From assembly GCF_000090795.2 (NCBI RefSeq), contig NW_003546426.1, positions 1 to 63,298 of the forward strand: a DNA stretch of 63,298 bases, written 5' to 3'. The notes beneath the pieces were generated by a model. That model saw nothing but the letters and a program-made list of their open reading frames with translations, did no database searches and had not been told where the DNA came from. The DNA is from Amphimedon queenslandica (taxonomy: Eukaryota; Porifera; Demospongiae; Haplosclerida; Niphatidae). The position numbers and the translations under genes were made by a program. Shown piece by piece: positions 8,401 through 21,700 of the stretch. Within the stretch, counting starts at the first letter, position 1; the number at the start of each line of letters is the position of its first letter.

Positions 8401-11400
8401 ATGGCGGCATTTGTTCGTTTCTCTCCCGAGTCTGTGGCTCTCTGTGCAGAATCACTGGGGCTATCTTGTCATGAAGATGCCATTAGATGCTTGGCCGAGG
8501 ACGTCAGCTACAGAATACGTCAAGTTTTAAACGTGAGCTACCCGAAATTGTGAAATGATTAAGTTTATGAAAAATTAATAATTACGATTAGTCTTAACCA
8601 CACCCATTGCTTGCTTACATTAATGTTATTCTGCACATTGCTCTTTATTTATATTTACATACCCATATTCATGTACATGTGCTTGTAGGTAACTTTACAT
8701 TTTGCTCATCAGTCCAAGCGCAGTAATGTATTATCAAGTGACTTCAATAGAGCCTTGAAATGGAGTAATATTGAAGTAAGATATTGATTATTAAATTATT
8801 TATGTACTGTACATGTGCATGTATTTACATGTATAACAGGGTTTCCCATAAAGCATGCTACAGGTAAGCAAGCTGAAGAGCATGCTTCATGAGCACTTGT
8901 AATAAAAAATACAATACATTTGGAACAACTTTATAAAAAATCATAAAAAATCCAATTTTAATTGGATCAGTTCAAACTTGCTACACAACATAAATGCATG
9001 TATACCTATCAGAAAAAATTGTAAAAATTTAAGAATCCTCTCTTTGTAATTTCTGTCACGTTGCTAAGTAGCATTCACCCTAGTTATAAATGGCTGCCAT
9101 AGCTTTTGCAGCCATGCTAGATTCTTTGGCCTAATTTTTGAGCAACTTGACACAATATGCATTATGTAGAAAATTCAAACTGATTCTGATCAAAATTTTG
9201 CTTCAAAATTTAGCCAAACTAATACCAAGTAATCTTCCAAAGGTATTTAGGCAAAACTTAAGACCACAACTACCAAAGAATATTTTTGAAGAATGTCAGG
9301 AATATTGGTGATCAGGTTACATCTACATGTACATACAATTGTGCACTCTTGAAGCCATTTGTGAGCAATTTAACTTGTACATATATCCTTGTGTACATGT
9401 ACATGTGTGTTCTTTCTATTGTAGCCAACTTTTGGAAGCTCTGTGCCCCATGACATACCTTGTTTTCATGAATCTGAAGATGTTGGTGTTTCTGATGTTG
9501 AGCAGAGATTGGGTGACTTTGTGTATGATTCTTATCTCAACATTAATCTCACTTCTAAGCCAATAACTACTTGCTGTAAGCTCATTCACTCTTTCTTTGA
9601 GGTACATTGTGTGTATATTATTTTGTCTAGCAAAATGGCTGACACTTGAGGGAACCTCCCTTGTCCAAGAAGATGACAGTATGTACCTATTTTTTGTTAT
9701 TTTGTTCTTTTTATTATTTTTATATTAGGAAGTAGTTTGCCAGGGTCTACAGTAGTTCTAAAAACAGCTCCTACTGAAGTATGTATCATACATGTATTCA
9801 GTTATTTTTCTTTAGCTAAAATGTATTTATTATTTCTGGTTGTGTAGTTAATGTACATGTACATGTACTGTGTGTATAATGTCTGCAAGTTACCTATTCA
9901 TTTTTATAAATTGTACATTTTAGGTTCAAAATTATTATTTGTCTTTACTATTGGATGCCGTTACATGCAACAGAGAAGAAGTTCGTCAGGTACAGTCCTT
10001 TATATTTGATACTGTGTTTTCACTTGTAATAACTGAAGTACATTTAGACAGTTTACGTTGTGCACATTGTAATCCATTGAAAGTGCTGTAAATTTAGTTT
10101 CAAAAACCACCTCCAATGATACATGCACATAGACTAAACCCAGAACATGAGAATTAGCTCACAATATTTTGAGCAATTTTTGTTGAAAATATGAAATTTT
10201 AAACACTTTATACACAAGTTCACAAAAGTAGGCTGCTAGCTGTAGTGTACCAGTTGTTACTGTGCATGGGCATGTATGGCAGAGGATATGTCAATATTGG
10301 CCAGTGATCAAGTGAATTAGGAGCTTTTATAAAACATACATTGTTTGTACTCCTTCCTCTTCTTGACAGAATTCCATGTATTATTGTTGTTGTTATGATA
10401 ATGAATATAGAAAATAAACAAGATAGTGTTGTGGTATATTTTTTGTTTTAGAATCTATGATGTGTTTATTTATGTTATATTGATTTGATGCAGGTTGCTC
10501 TTCATGACCTGTACACTAATGCTGCAGTGGCTAACATCCTACCATATTTATGTCAGTTTATACAAGAAGTGGTAGGTACTACCGTACATTGACACTCAAT
10601 CCTGTATGCATCATTCTTTGTCTTATTTATTCTTTCAGCTATCGAGATGGACTAATTACTCGTCTCTTCAAATTATCCGATTTCTTCGTATGGTCATTGC
10701 CTTATTTGGAAACGACACACTCTATATCGACCCTTATGTAATTATTATTAATTTTAATTATTAAATTTTCTGTTATCTTTGATTTTTTATAGGCCCCAAA
10801 TATCCTGATGTTAATACAGTCTATTATTCTTAGCCCTGGCTACTTGGAGTGCAATACTTTGGCTAGTCATTGGGACATTAGGGAACTAGCTGCTTGTGCC
10901 CTCTCAAGAATCATTAAGTATGTGAACAGTTGGTATGCATTCTGTGAACTACTTTTAGAAATTGCATACCATTTAATAACCATAACATGTATTTAAAAAA
11001 TTATCTTACTGCAAAATTTTTGAGGGCTATAGATTTTATAGATTTTGTTGTTTTTTGTAGATTTAAATAAAAAGTTGATTTATAATGGTACAAAGTGGCA
11101 GACAGTGTATTTTAACCCACAAAATAAATTTTGAGCAAGTTTTTGTGTAGTTTCTATCTGATACTTTGTACTTCTAATGGTATTCCTGAGGTTATAGCCA
11201 ATACACTTTCATTGTTGATGCATATGCTGGCTTGTATGTTTTATTGTCATTATTTTCTCTTTAGGAAATGCTGTGCTCCTGGTACTGGCTACTATGATGA
11301 GGTTTGTTCTGCTTTTAGTACAACTTTATATCAGAGGGAAACTGCATTACCAGTATTGTACGGAGTTATACTGTGTATATGCCATCTGGGTGGAGAGGTA

Positions 11401-14400
11401 AATTGTATGTACTTATTTATTGTCCTTTTGTATTATAGAGGGAATGTTAGCCGAGAATTTACAGACATGTACATGTAGACAGTAAAATTTAGACGAATTG
11501 CTAAATTTTTGGTGATTGGCATTGTGTCATTGAGCATACACAAAATGTTGTATTTAATTTCATTGAATGGCCAAATTCCCCCCTACGAATTCCCCCCCTC
11601 CGAAATCCCCTTCCTACAATGTGATTTTAGGAAATCTGAAATTAAAACCTTTCAGTATTAACTGCCACTAAGTAAAGGATGATAATTTAAACCCACTAAT
11701 GTATTAATTTTACATTTCCTTTATGTTATAGTGTACTGTCATTATTATATTGTCTAAAAGTGCAGACATGTAAACATGAAATCATTAAAGGGCATATTGC
11801 ATTATTTAAATTGATACTAATGTTCAACATTAATTTTATTGGGATCAGCCCTAACTGCTGGAGTACACAATGTAGTTTCTTTGTACTGTTTGTCAGGGTG
11901 TAGCAAGTTGCAGAGCCCCTTAATGTTTTAAATTCTTCTAGTTTCTATGAAAATTTTATTATTTTTATAAATGCTGGGCCTGATGTGTGTGTGCGTGCGT
12001 GTGTGTGTGTGTGTGTGTGCGCACGCATTATAAATGTATCCTTTGGCTATTATCAGTAGCAAGTTGGAGGAGATTCATGTGCTTGTACTTTATACAATCT
12101 AATGTTACTGACACAATGCATATGCATATTTCATTAACTGTCACTGTTACCTGTGTATAAAAATAGTATAGACTCTAATATGTTTTCTACCATGCCACCT
12201 TGTGATTGACCAATCAGATTGCAGTATTGGAGGTCAATTATTTTTCATATTAACCTAGCTCGTAAAAATATAAACCTATCTCGTTAAATAATTAATTGAT
12301 TGGCAGTTTGGTACTCTACGCTTATGCTCTTATTAGTCCATTTGTCAAGTTTGGTTGATTCTTTACTGGCCTAGCCTGTTAGATATGTTGTATGTATGTC
12401 AACTGTGGTCTTATTATCAGCAGCTGGTAGTTGTTTTTCAAGTGTCATGGTAGAAGTTGGTTATACACCTCGGTATCAGTTTCTATGGCATTTATTAACC
12501 TCGCGACTGCATCGCTCGGTTAATAAATACCATAGAAACCTCTACCTCAGTGTATAACCTATACATAATTGTGATTATACACATTCACTCATTATCCATT
12601 ATACTTTGTATATATTTCATTAGGTCATTGCAAAGATTCTTCTTCCTCAAATGACTATGTTAACTCAGTACATTCAGAGTTTATTAGACAAGTCATCATT
12701 GACCCAGCAACAGAATGCCCTACGTGTGTATAATGTTTTACTGGTGAGTTCTCAAATGGGTAATAAAGCTGTGTATTTTTCCTATAAAACACTTGCAGTT
12801 CTTGCACATAATCTACTTCATATATCCTTGAGTATGTACAGTAGCTCCAAATTTTCATGCATATTGATTATTGGTAATTTTTGTCAAACAAGCACCCAGA
12901 GACAAAATTGTCAGAAATTTTTGACTGTATAGAAGTACTGGATGCTTTCACTTTATTTCCTTATTGTATGTATCCCTCTTGGCTTTATCTACATATTTTT
13001 GTATGGGAAATTAAGTTTTTGGGAAACATGCACATACTGACTAGTAAGTTTTGGGTCATGTAGTATGTTTGATATGCAGAAATTTTATAAATGGAATCTA
13101 TCCCATCTCAATTCAGTCCAGTGTATCACTGTACAGTTTATTGACAGACTACAAGTGCTGAGCATAATATGAGCTCTGTTTGCTAAAAGTATGTGCACAA
13201 TTTTATGCATGTTTGTTTACATGTACTCAGTTGGGGAATTTTTTATGTGTCATAACATTATAGCTAGTGAAAGAGATGTTGTATTTATCATAGTAAGAAC
13301 ACTTTCTGATGATAGTAACTATAATAATACTTCATTAGTGATTAGGAGATGATATAGTAGTGATAGCTATGTTATTATCTCATAGTGAAATTTCATATCA
13401 ATTTTAATGAAGCATAACATAGTACTGTACGTGAAGGATTACTCACTGGCTGTGATTATAAACTTCTAGTATAGTATTTATTGTTGATGCTTGTGTGGTA
13501 GATACATATTGTACATTGTAGCATAACACATTAAGAAGGCATTGATTTCAGTGTGGTAGACTGCATACACATAGTGTAAACTTATTTCCATTGGCAATGA
13601 TATTTTCAAGCTCCTTGTAATTATTATTGGAGTATGCCTTTTGTTTTATGACAAAAGACATCATAGAAATGTTTATTTTTATTTTCAACACAGAGCATGA
13701 TTTTGTTTGCTTTTAATTTTAAAGGTATGTCACTATCTTTAGTTATTAATTAGGACTTGTTAATGAGGATTCCTTCCTTATGGTTTATAGTGATAATGGT
13801 GACACATACATGTATGCATTACCTGTGTGCTGTAGTGGGTAGTTTAATCCATTACCAATTGAGAGGAAAGGAAAGGAACATTTACATTGCATGTTTCCCT
13901 TTCCTTTGCTTTAACCTTATTAGTTTATGTTTGTAGTATGTTACTAATGATAATATTTATTATTCTTTATCATTCATGTACATATACAGTATACATGTAC
14001 TGTACAGTACATGTATACTGTACTGTACATGTATGGTCATGTGTAGTAACACTGCATGGCATTATAGTTGAATTACATGTATCTCACTAAAGGACTATGT
14101 GATTGTTTCATGATCTAATGAATGATATGCTCCTTTGTACAGTAAGTACCACACTGATGTCTTCAAGAGCTGTGTTATTTACATGTACATGTATTTATTT
14201 ATTAGCAGTTGTTACGATCAATGTGTTATTTTTTAATGAGATGTTTCGTTACATAATTATTTGATGTGTATTGTTATTTATTATTATTGCATTGCTCTAT
14301 AAAAACAAATAGAGTAGACACGCACAACAACAAGTGAGCATACAGCAATGTCATTGATGATAAAACAAGACTGTAATCAGTTAAGATTTGATAGTCAAGG

Positions 14401-15083
14401 ATCAATAGTAACTTTAGTTCTAGTACATTTGTGTAAATGTATAGTGTACCCTCTAGTCATTATTATGATGATTTACTATTATTATTATTACGTTAGTGTA
14501 CTGTGTATTATTATTATAGGTGTCAGCTGAATTGCTTCTTGTGTCTGAGGTAGATCAATCAATAGAGGTTCCACCAATAGAACATTCCTTTACTGATGTC
14601 AATTGGGTCATTTCTCCGAATCCGTTAGATGAAGCTGATGAGGAAGTGTCTCTGTACGAGTTCTTTTTAGAATTATTTGGTGAACGACTTCTCCTAAAAT
14701 TAGAAAGTTACCTAAGAACATCTTACAAGCCAAACGGGTCCAGGCCAGTAGCTCAGGCTCACTCAGCGATCAGTCCTGACATCCAGACTTCCATTAATCG
14801 ATTATTTGCTTCCTATCAAAAGAGAGAGGGTTTCATTTCACTGAGTCACCTAATAAGCAGTCAAAGGCTGGTCGCTCCAAGGAAGTCAATCCACAGAGGA
14901 CACAATAAGTTTATTTTACCGTTTGTTATAAAGAAGTATCGTTTGCCAGTCAATCACAATGTACTGGACTTAAAGCACATCATGTCATCAGGACAAAGTG
15001 TCTCATCTGTTAGAACTGGTTTTATGTCACCCTATCAAAAACATGTTTCCTATGTTTGTGATCTGTGCAGTTGTTGGCTGTAA
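8401..15083 (+). CDS. TAF6L: TAF6-like histone-fold subunit of SAGA/PCAF coactivator
   Basis: Twelve exons (8401-8532, 8689-8775, 9425-9575, 9631-9678, 9729-9778, 9924-9989, 10494-10571, 10639-10737, 10793-10917, 11265-11397, 12624-12743, 14520-15083) join in frame to 550 residues. The N-terminal histone fold shows LAEDVSYRIRQVL and DFNRALKWSNIE. A HEAT-like middle domain includes VALHDLYTNAAVANILPYL and SHWDIRELAACALSRII. VALxDLxTN, FNRAL[RK]W and the C-terminal block of exon 12 (FxxELFG..., then FVIKKYRLP and a GFMSPYQKHV-like end) match TAF6L rather than TAF6, so the product should be in the SAGA/PCAF histone acetyltransferase complex, not TFIID. The short exons 4-5 are the least certain. 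Intron 11 is 1.8 kb. Confidence 0.85.
8840..9250. repeat. Dispersed repeat family D1, copy in TAF6L intron 2
   Basis: Begins at the signature TTTCCCATAAAGCATGCTA and continues through AT-rich blocks (…CCAATTTTAATTGGATCAG…, GGCCTAATTTTTGAGCAACTT) found again at many places in the window on both strands. No coding capacity. Confidence 0.7.
11478..11620. repeat. Degenerate MITE family M1 copy in TAF6L intron 10
   Basis: Contains GCTAAATTTTTGGTGATTGG and ATTGAGCATACACAAAATG blocks shared with the fuller copy at 20609-20800, then a C-rich run. Termini are eroded. Confidence 0.5.
11980..12030. repeat. GT/GC dinucleotide microsatellite
   Basis: Mixed (TG)n with CG interruptions in TAF6L intron 10. 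Confidence 0.9.
12459..12559. mobile_element. Foldback element, about 47-bp arms
   Basis: The left arm (12459-12505, from GGTTATACACCTCGG through TTTCTATGGCATTTATTAACC) is a near-complete reverse complement of the right arm (12511-12559) around a 5-bp loop. A foldback/MITE-type insertion in TAF6L intron 10, about 65 bp before exon 11. Confidence 0.7.
12744..14519 (+). other. Long TAF6L intron 11, no nested gene seen
   Basis: 1.8 kb of AT-rich sequence with palindromic GTACATGTAC-type tracts around 13975-14035. Short ORFs here have no family resemblance. Confidence 0.6.
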
Positions 15084-15225
15084 TTTTAGCTAGACTAGTC
15101 ATTTGTATTCCTGTAGCTATTATTTTTATTATTTTAATTAACCACAAGATCCGCCCTCACTTTCAGCAAGTTCACATACTTAATCGGGAGTAGTTCTCAT
15201 TGGTCTCACAGAAAGCAAGTTTAAA

Positions 15226-15777
15226 ATGGTTTTCGGGGACAATACAACTGCCGCCGCCTTCATCGGGGCCTCTGTGACTCTGGTTCTCATCATTATCTTC
15301 ATGATACTGATGGTGATCCTAATACGACAGTGTCTGGCCTTCATGGCAAAGAGGAATTCCATTAGACAGCAGATAGAGCAGCACAGACAGCAGCGAGCTG
15401 AAATGGAGAGACAGAGACGACTGAGTATATCAGAGCCAGTGGATCCGACCTTTGACTGGCATCACTCGATTCGTATTGCGGGCACACCGCCTCCATCATA
15501 CCGTGAGGCCAAGAAATTACCACCTCTGGCAGACGCATCCTCTCAACAAAGCATCGATAAACTGGGCTGTGATCATGCATCAGATATATCAATTACAATG
15601 ACTGAAGAAAAGGTAGGAACAGAAACAGACAATAGAATGGAATCTGAGTCGTCCGTGATTGAGATTGCTGTTGAGCAGCCACCAAACGATACCGTTAGTC
15701 CGAATACCATTCCATTGCCTGATACTGCACTGAACAATGAGGGGGAAGCTGCCGATAGTGTATCTGGCACTGACTGA
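15226..15777 (+). CDS. Single-pass membrane protein with PPxY motif
   Basis: A 183-residue one-exon ORF starting 142 bp after TAF6L stops. Residues about 11-37 form one transmembrane segment after a 10-residue, probably lumenal, N-terminus with NTT. The basic juxtamembrane part (RQCLAFMAKRNSIRQQ) and glutamine/arginine-rich stretch fit cytosolic placement. RRLS at 65-68 is a basophilic kinase motif. PPSY at 89-92 is a PPxY motif that binds WW domains, such as those of NEDD4-type ubiquitin ligases. The acidic, Ser/Thr-rich tail looks unstructured. The layout resembles small WW-binding membrane adaptors (VOPP1/WBP1-, PRRG- or NDFIP-like in principle), but no orthologue can be named. Gene reality is supported by base composition and ORF length. 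Confidence 0.6.
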   Translation: MVFGDNTTAAAFIGASVTLVLIIIFMILMVILIRQCLAFMAKRNSIRQQIEQHRQQRAEMERQRRLSISEPVDPTFDWHHSIRIAGTPPPSYREAKKLPPLADASSQQSIDKLGCDHASDISITMTEEKVGTETDNRMESESSVIEIAVEQPPNDTVSPNTIPLPDTALNNEGEAADSVSGTD

Positions 15778-16806
15778 CAATCCCTCCTCATTGTTTTGAA
15801 TTCATTACCTTTTATGGAAATCAAGTTACACATCCTCCACATACTACAAGTGTATTATCTAAGTTTAATGACCGCACAATGAACTATACATTTTTTCTTA
15901 TTTTAACTGTTATATTGGACGAGACACAAATACATGACAGTATTATTATGTTTTCTTGTTAGCGTCGATAAGTTGAAATTGTCACCTTATACTTTGAATA
16001 ATATTATTCTTTTATTCCTTGCACAATCAATAAATCAATTTGGGAGAATAATGTCATAGGTGATTTCCTGTAATTTCAGCATATCTGTGTAATGGGCTAT
16101 CAATGTTTGGTATTATTGAAAGTCACAATATATTATGTCTTGATGCCAACATGTATTGTAGTAGTCAGTAAATATCCTTATAATCTTGAGCTATGTTGGC
16201 AGAAGGATTGAACCACAATTATTGTTTATGCAAATCAGCACACAAAGCATTCACGTTAAATGTATCGTCAGACATGCAATCAACTAGCAGCCTACAGTCT
16301 AGTCTACATGTATACACACAGTATAGAGTTGTGCATGTGTGTCCTTCCTGTGTTACAAACTTTTATCATTAAGAATCAGCTTGTTTACAATACACTGTAA
16401 ATAATAGGCACTTCAGTGCTTCACTTGTTCGTCCCTATGCATCATGCAAAGTGAGTCTCTTTAAGACTTAAAAGCCAAAAGGCAATCACCAATGCACAGC
16501 TACATGAGTACACCATTAGATGCCGCAGTACTGGCACTAGGGTGAACTGACTGTTAATTGCTGGCTTTAATGATCTTGACATTCTGATCCCAACAGGATA
16601 ACTTTATGCAACAGGCAAATGGAATTCTTGTAGCATTTTGTGAAGCAGCAAACACAGACAAAAATATGCACTATGCAGCAAACTGCATTGAATTGCAGTG
16701 TAGTATCATATGCAAGCATGCATGCATTCCAAAAGGGGGAGGAGCTATCAGCATAAACGAATATAGAATACGGACATATCCTGACGTCACAAAGTAAACA
16801 CTATAA
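15778..16806. other. Intergenic region before CRIPT
   Basis: About 1 kb with no supported gene. It ends in a CRE-type TGACGTCA at 16782-16789, 17 bp before the CRIPT start codon. Confidence 0.55.
16782..16789. promoter_or_regulatory. CRE palindrome TGACGTCA upstream of CRIPT
   Basis: A full palindromic CREB/ATF site close to the CRIPT start, next to a TATAAAT-like stretch that overlaps the start codon context. Confidence 0.4.
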
Positions 16807-18374
16807 ATGGTTTGCAAAGATTGTAAGTCCATTTTATATCTTTCTAGCTTACTAATTTAGTTTATTTATTATTAAAGGTGAAAAGAAACTAGGTAGAGTG
16901 ATCTGCCCTGATCCATGGAAGTCTGGAGCAAGAAATACAGTAGGTAAGCCCAGTCAATTGCCTGGTACCATAATAGCTGGGTGGTTTTGTAAAAATTCCC
17001 AATAATTGTACATGCAAGATCAATATGGTCTACATCATCAGTATAACCCAGACCATTTTAATTAATTAATAGGTCATTTTCTCATTACATGTATTCTGTA
17101 GAGCGCAAAGTTTTAAGTATTGTAAATCATTAAAAATGACGAGGTGTGTTTTTATAATTTTATCTTATGCATATACATGTACTTATGTTGTATAGAAATT
17201 TTCAACTGATTCCGATCAAAATTGGATTTTTTATGAAATTTTAAAGTTGCTCAAAAATCTGTTCACTGACCCTGTACTATGCCAAAAATGACTAGGAGAG
17301 AACCCTCTTTTTTAATAATTTTTTCAGTACAAATTTTGAGCTGATTCCAATAAAAATTGGATTTTAATTTTTAAATTGCACAATTTTGCCAATCTACGTA
17401 TAGTCTTATAAATGCTATTATCAGTTTGGGAGCTTGTTGTACTATAGATTGTATTTACAAAAGTTAGTTAGAATGAATGTACTGTATTGTACACGTATTT
17501 TCTTAAGTACATGTAAACGCTGTGGTGTGATCACATGGTGTCTATTTTATTATTAATTTGGAGAGTCCACCAGTACTTTGTGTACCCTGTAAATATTAAG
17601 CATATTTGGAGACACTGATGCTTCAAATGGTCTACCTATCCCATGTGTCTCATGTAGCCAGTTGTCTTGTATAGCCAGACTCCTCCTTTTTGTCCAATTG
17701 TCAGAAAGGACGAATATTTCATTTCTTTTTACTCATTTTTTGTTTGATCAAGTGTTCATTGAAGCCTTCTGTTTCCGTGTAGTCAATGTGTTCTTGAAGA
17801 CACGCCCAATTTTAATTGCATTTTTTGATACACATGAATTTATTGTCATGTACATGTAGGTTTGAGTTTAAATAGAGTATTGCAATATTGGGTTTGATCT
17901 CAGAAATTTCTTGCTATACATGTATGGTAATAATGGTTTTGTCTTTAATTTTTTAAATAGAAAGTGGTGGTAGAAAAGTAGGAGAAAACAAGGTCCTCAC
18001 ATCAAGAAAAGCAAGGTAATGGAAAGTGTACTGTACCTCAATTCTTAATCTTAATACTGCAATGCACATGTAACTTGTGCACTGGTTGTGTCCACTCACC
18101 TAAATATTATTTTTAACAGTCACACTTCACAAACTCCATTTAGTGTATATTGTCACTAGGTTTGCTCCTTACACAAGATTTTCAAAGTGCAAGATATGTA
18201 AGCAGACAGTGCATCAAGCAGGATCAAATTATTGTCAAGGTTTGAGGCAACTTTTCATTTATTTATTCATTGTGTGTGTGTTTGTTTGTAGGATGTGCAT
18301 ATAAGAAAGGTATATGTGCTATGTGTGGAAAGCAGATTATTGATGTGAAGAAATATGTCCAATCAACAGTATAA
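16807..18374 (+). CDS. CRIPT: Cysteine-rich PDZ-binding protein CRIPT
   Basis: Five exons (16807-16822, 16878-16943, 17961-18015, 18160-18239, 18292-18374) give 99 residues, near the usual 101. It starts MVCKDCEKKLGRVICPDPWK and shows paired CxxC motifs (CKIC, CQGC, CAMC) that would bind zinc, plus the conserved SGGRK and YKKGICAMCGK blocks. It ends QSTV, a class I PDZ ligand like the QTSV end of human CRIPT, which binds the third PDZ of PSD-95-type scaffolds and microtubules. CRIPT is also reported in the minor-spliceosome context. Intron 2 (about 1 kb) carries a dispersed repeat copy. Confidence 0.97.
17180..17400. repeat. Dispersed repeat family D1, copy in CRIPT intron 2
   Basis: Shows the family blocks CAACTGATTCCGATCAAAATTGGA and AGTTGCTCAAAAATC in inverted sense relative to the 8840 copy. 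Confidence 0.6.
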
Positions 18375-18797
18375 TTTATTATAATTATATGCACTTCATT
18401 TCATTTTTAAACTTGTTCCAATGGCTCTTGTTAAAAATTAATTATTATAAAAGAAATTACAATTAATGAGTCTAAACTCAGTGATTGTTGCTTTTATTGT
18501 TAACACTCGTTTGCACCTTCAAGAGTATTTAATCACCAACTGGCCCTTGCAGAGTAGTGGGTCTATAAATCTATTTGGAAAAATTAAAGTTGGAATTGGC
18601 TCAAACTTTCTACATAGCATAAGGACATCAATCAGAAAATGTAAATAAAACTGGGGAAGGGTATTTCAAATCAATTTTTCAGAAGAAAGCATGATCTATA
18701 TAGGAAAACCTTAATTGAGTCAATACTGCTTTTTTCCAGGTACACAGAAGCTAGCTGGTATATTAATGTAATTAACATAAAAAACAAAAATAGTTTT
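18375..18797. other. Spacer between convergent CRIPT and pinin
   Basis: 3' flanks only; includes a short diverged piece of repeat D1 (about 18580-18680). Confidence 0.5.
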
Positions 18798-21700
18798 TTA
18801 ATGTTCAACATCTATTTCATCAACAACATCACAATTATCATCAACCATTATGTCGTTATTGATCTGTTCATCTTCTGCTACATTGTGTGATTCATTTTCT
18901 TGGAGTAGTCCCTTTATTTCATCCTCTCTTGATTTTATTGTTTCTAAAAATAAAAAAAATAAAATAGAACAAATTATTAACAGTTTGATTGGCTAGAGTA
19001 TGACCATGGACTATTATGCCATGGTATTATCCTAAAATGGTATTTGAGTCTGAAATCATCCTCACTTTCTATTACATAGTTCTGATACAATATCACTGAA
19101 TTTAACATCATAATAATTACATACCTTTAATTAAGTTGCTGCTCTCAGTCAGTAGGGTCTTTGTAGCTTCGTTGTGTTCAGAGGGTAGATAAAATAAAGG
19201 AGGTTGAGCTTTAGTCTTAATATAGCCAGTGAGTTTCATATCATGTTGGTTCCAATCCTCATACTAATAATGTGATACAATTAATAATTATTGTTAACTA
19301 CAGTTTCAACCACAACCATTGCACCAATGCAACCCACAAGAACTTTTACAAGCTACTGGGTATGAAACAAGAGGGAATTAGAGTTATAGGTTTGAAATAG
19401 TCAGACTTTATAAAATTTTTGAATGTGTTAGCCTAACCTAGTCTGGCCAGCTAATCCTGCATTAATATAAATGACTTAACATTACTTAATTTAATTTTGA
19501 ATCAGTAATACAAAATAACCAAATGACTACAAGTGTCAAAAAGCTTTAAAAGGGAGTACCCTATCAACAGAAGGAGCATGCCCACATGCTTTTATCATGA
19601 ATAATTAATGTGTGGTACATACCAGTTCAACAGATTCAAGTTGATATGTTAGTTTTCCCACGAGCTTTCTTTGTAACTTCCTTTGATCTAACAACATCTT
19701 CTTCTGTTGTGTTGCTTCCTCTCTTTCCCTCATAGCAACTTGCTCCAGTTTATTTTCTATTTGTACTCTTCGTTTCTCCTAATGATAATGATGGTTAATA
19801 TATTAGCAGTCACTAAGCAAACCTGTTCTGTATCTTGGGAATTATCTTTCTGAAATTTTTGTAATGTCCCCATTAACATACCAAACATGCGCCGATTTCT
19901 ATTAGCAATAATAATAATAATAATCATAATGTTAAAATTAAATATTTGTATTGGTCATATCATGCAGTCTTTACTATTATCATGTTACCCCCTACCATAC
20001 CTTTGTCGACTAGTCTTATCAGTATTGAGAGGTGCAGTGGGTCGGGGTGGCACAGGAGCAGTACTCACTGAAGACTATGAGAGGAGAGAGTCAATCGGAG
20101 GAGAGTGTCATTGTGTAATGTATAGTATGAAACAAAATGGCTGCATTGGCAGTTTCTTCACTGAGCCACATATGCAGCCAATCAAATTCGCTATACAATG
20201 TGTCTATACATTATAAGCTCTTATCATAAATAGCTACAATGTACACGTAATTTTATATCTTGGTTTTTAACAATTTCCATGCCTGCTGATTAAATAAAAG
20301 ACATAATAACTGTAAGTAGCCTGTATTTTACTAGAAATAATGTAAAACATTGAGGGGGCTCAAACTTTGGCCACACCTCCTAGTCACGTCCCTAAACATA
20401 TGTATACAAAAATTTTCATAAGTAAAAGCTTCACCCAATCAAGGGGCTCTATCACTCAATATACATGAAGAAGCTTTAGTCAATAATTAAATTTTAATTG
20501 GCTTACCCTCAGATTCACAGAAGAGTCAGTCTCAGATTTATTAATATCATCATCTCCTTCAAAATCACCACTAGAGCACAAATAAAAAATAACATAATAA
20601 ATTATAATATAGTGGGTAAATTTGGAGGGGTTAAATTTTGGCAAACTGCTAAATTTTGGTGATTGGCAGTTTTTAATTTGGTGGATTTGTGGCCATGTGC
20701 CATTGAGCATGCGTATAATGGCTCAAAATGGCAGATTTTTATTTTGGCAAATGGCTATCAAAACGCCAAATTTAATCCCCTCCAAAATTTCCCACTACAC
20801 GGTAGTTTGTACATTATCATAAAAGAGAAAGCAATTTTAAAACAATACCCTGATTTATTAAAGCTTGAGCTTGATATTCTTCTCTTGGTTGGTGGAAGGT
20901 TATCATCAGACCTACAATAAATACAGAAAATTACTTTCTGATGAAAACTATATTACCAACCAGGAAGGTCTTGGACGTCCTCCTGACATGCGTCTTTCAC
21001 TCTGAAAAGCATCCCTAAATAAACAAATTATAATATAAAGAATCAATCATTTATATTTCGAGGCCACAGACAGTATTAACGGTATTTATGGACCAAAAAA
21101 GGCTACAAAAGTTCTGAATTATTACATATTACCAGGATTCTCCATAAAGCATGCTAAGTGAACTAAAGAGCATGAGCTTCATGAACTCACAAGCACTTAC
21201 AGTACATGTACATTAATTGCATTTGAAGCAACTTTAAAATTAGTAAAAATCAATTTTTGATCGAGATCAGCTCAATTTTCTATATAGTTGTATATGTACC
21301 AAAATCATAAAAATGGAGAATTCTCTCCTAGCCATTTTTGATCAAATTCAGCCAAGATCCCTGTACAGGGTCTTTGACCTAATTTTCGAGCAAGTTTAAA
21401 TATTCATTAAAAATCCAAAATTTGATCTGGAATTAGTTCAAAGTTGATACACAACATAAGGGCATATATATGTATCACGAAAATTATTATTAAAATGGAG
21501 AATAACTCGCTGTTTGGCCCAATTTTTGAGCAACTTGACAGTCCACTGACAAGAAGCTGCATGAGCACTATGCCATTATCATAGGGAAAATCCTGCATAT
21601 CACATCCATGCCATATCACCATGCATTCTAGTGAGAACGTGAAAAATCTCAAATTTTTAGGACATAGTTACTTCGAAATTAACGATTAAGGCTTCACCTA

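Noticed and set aside
9327..9649. Overlapping small ORFs in TAF6L
   Set aside because: They are exon 3 read through its introns, or other-frame shadows.
13975..14035. CRISPR-like or regulatory array of GTACATGTAC repeats
   Set aside because: No regular spacers; simple palindromic low-complexity sequence of a kind seen across the window.
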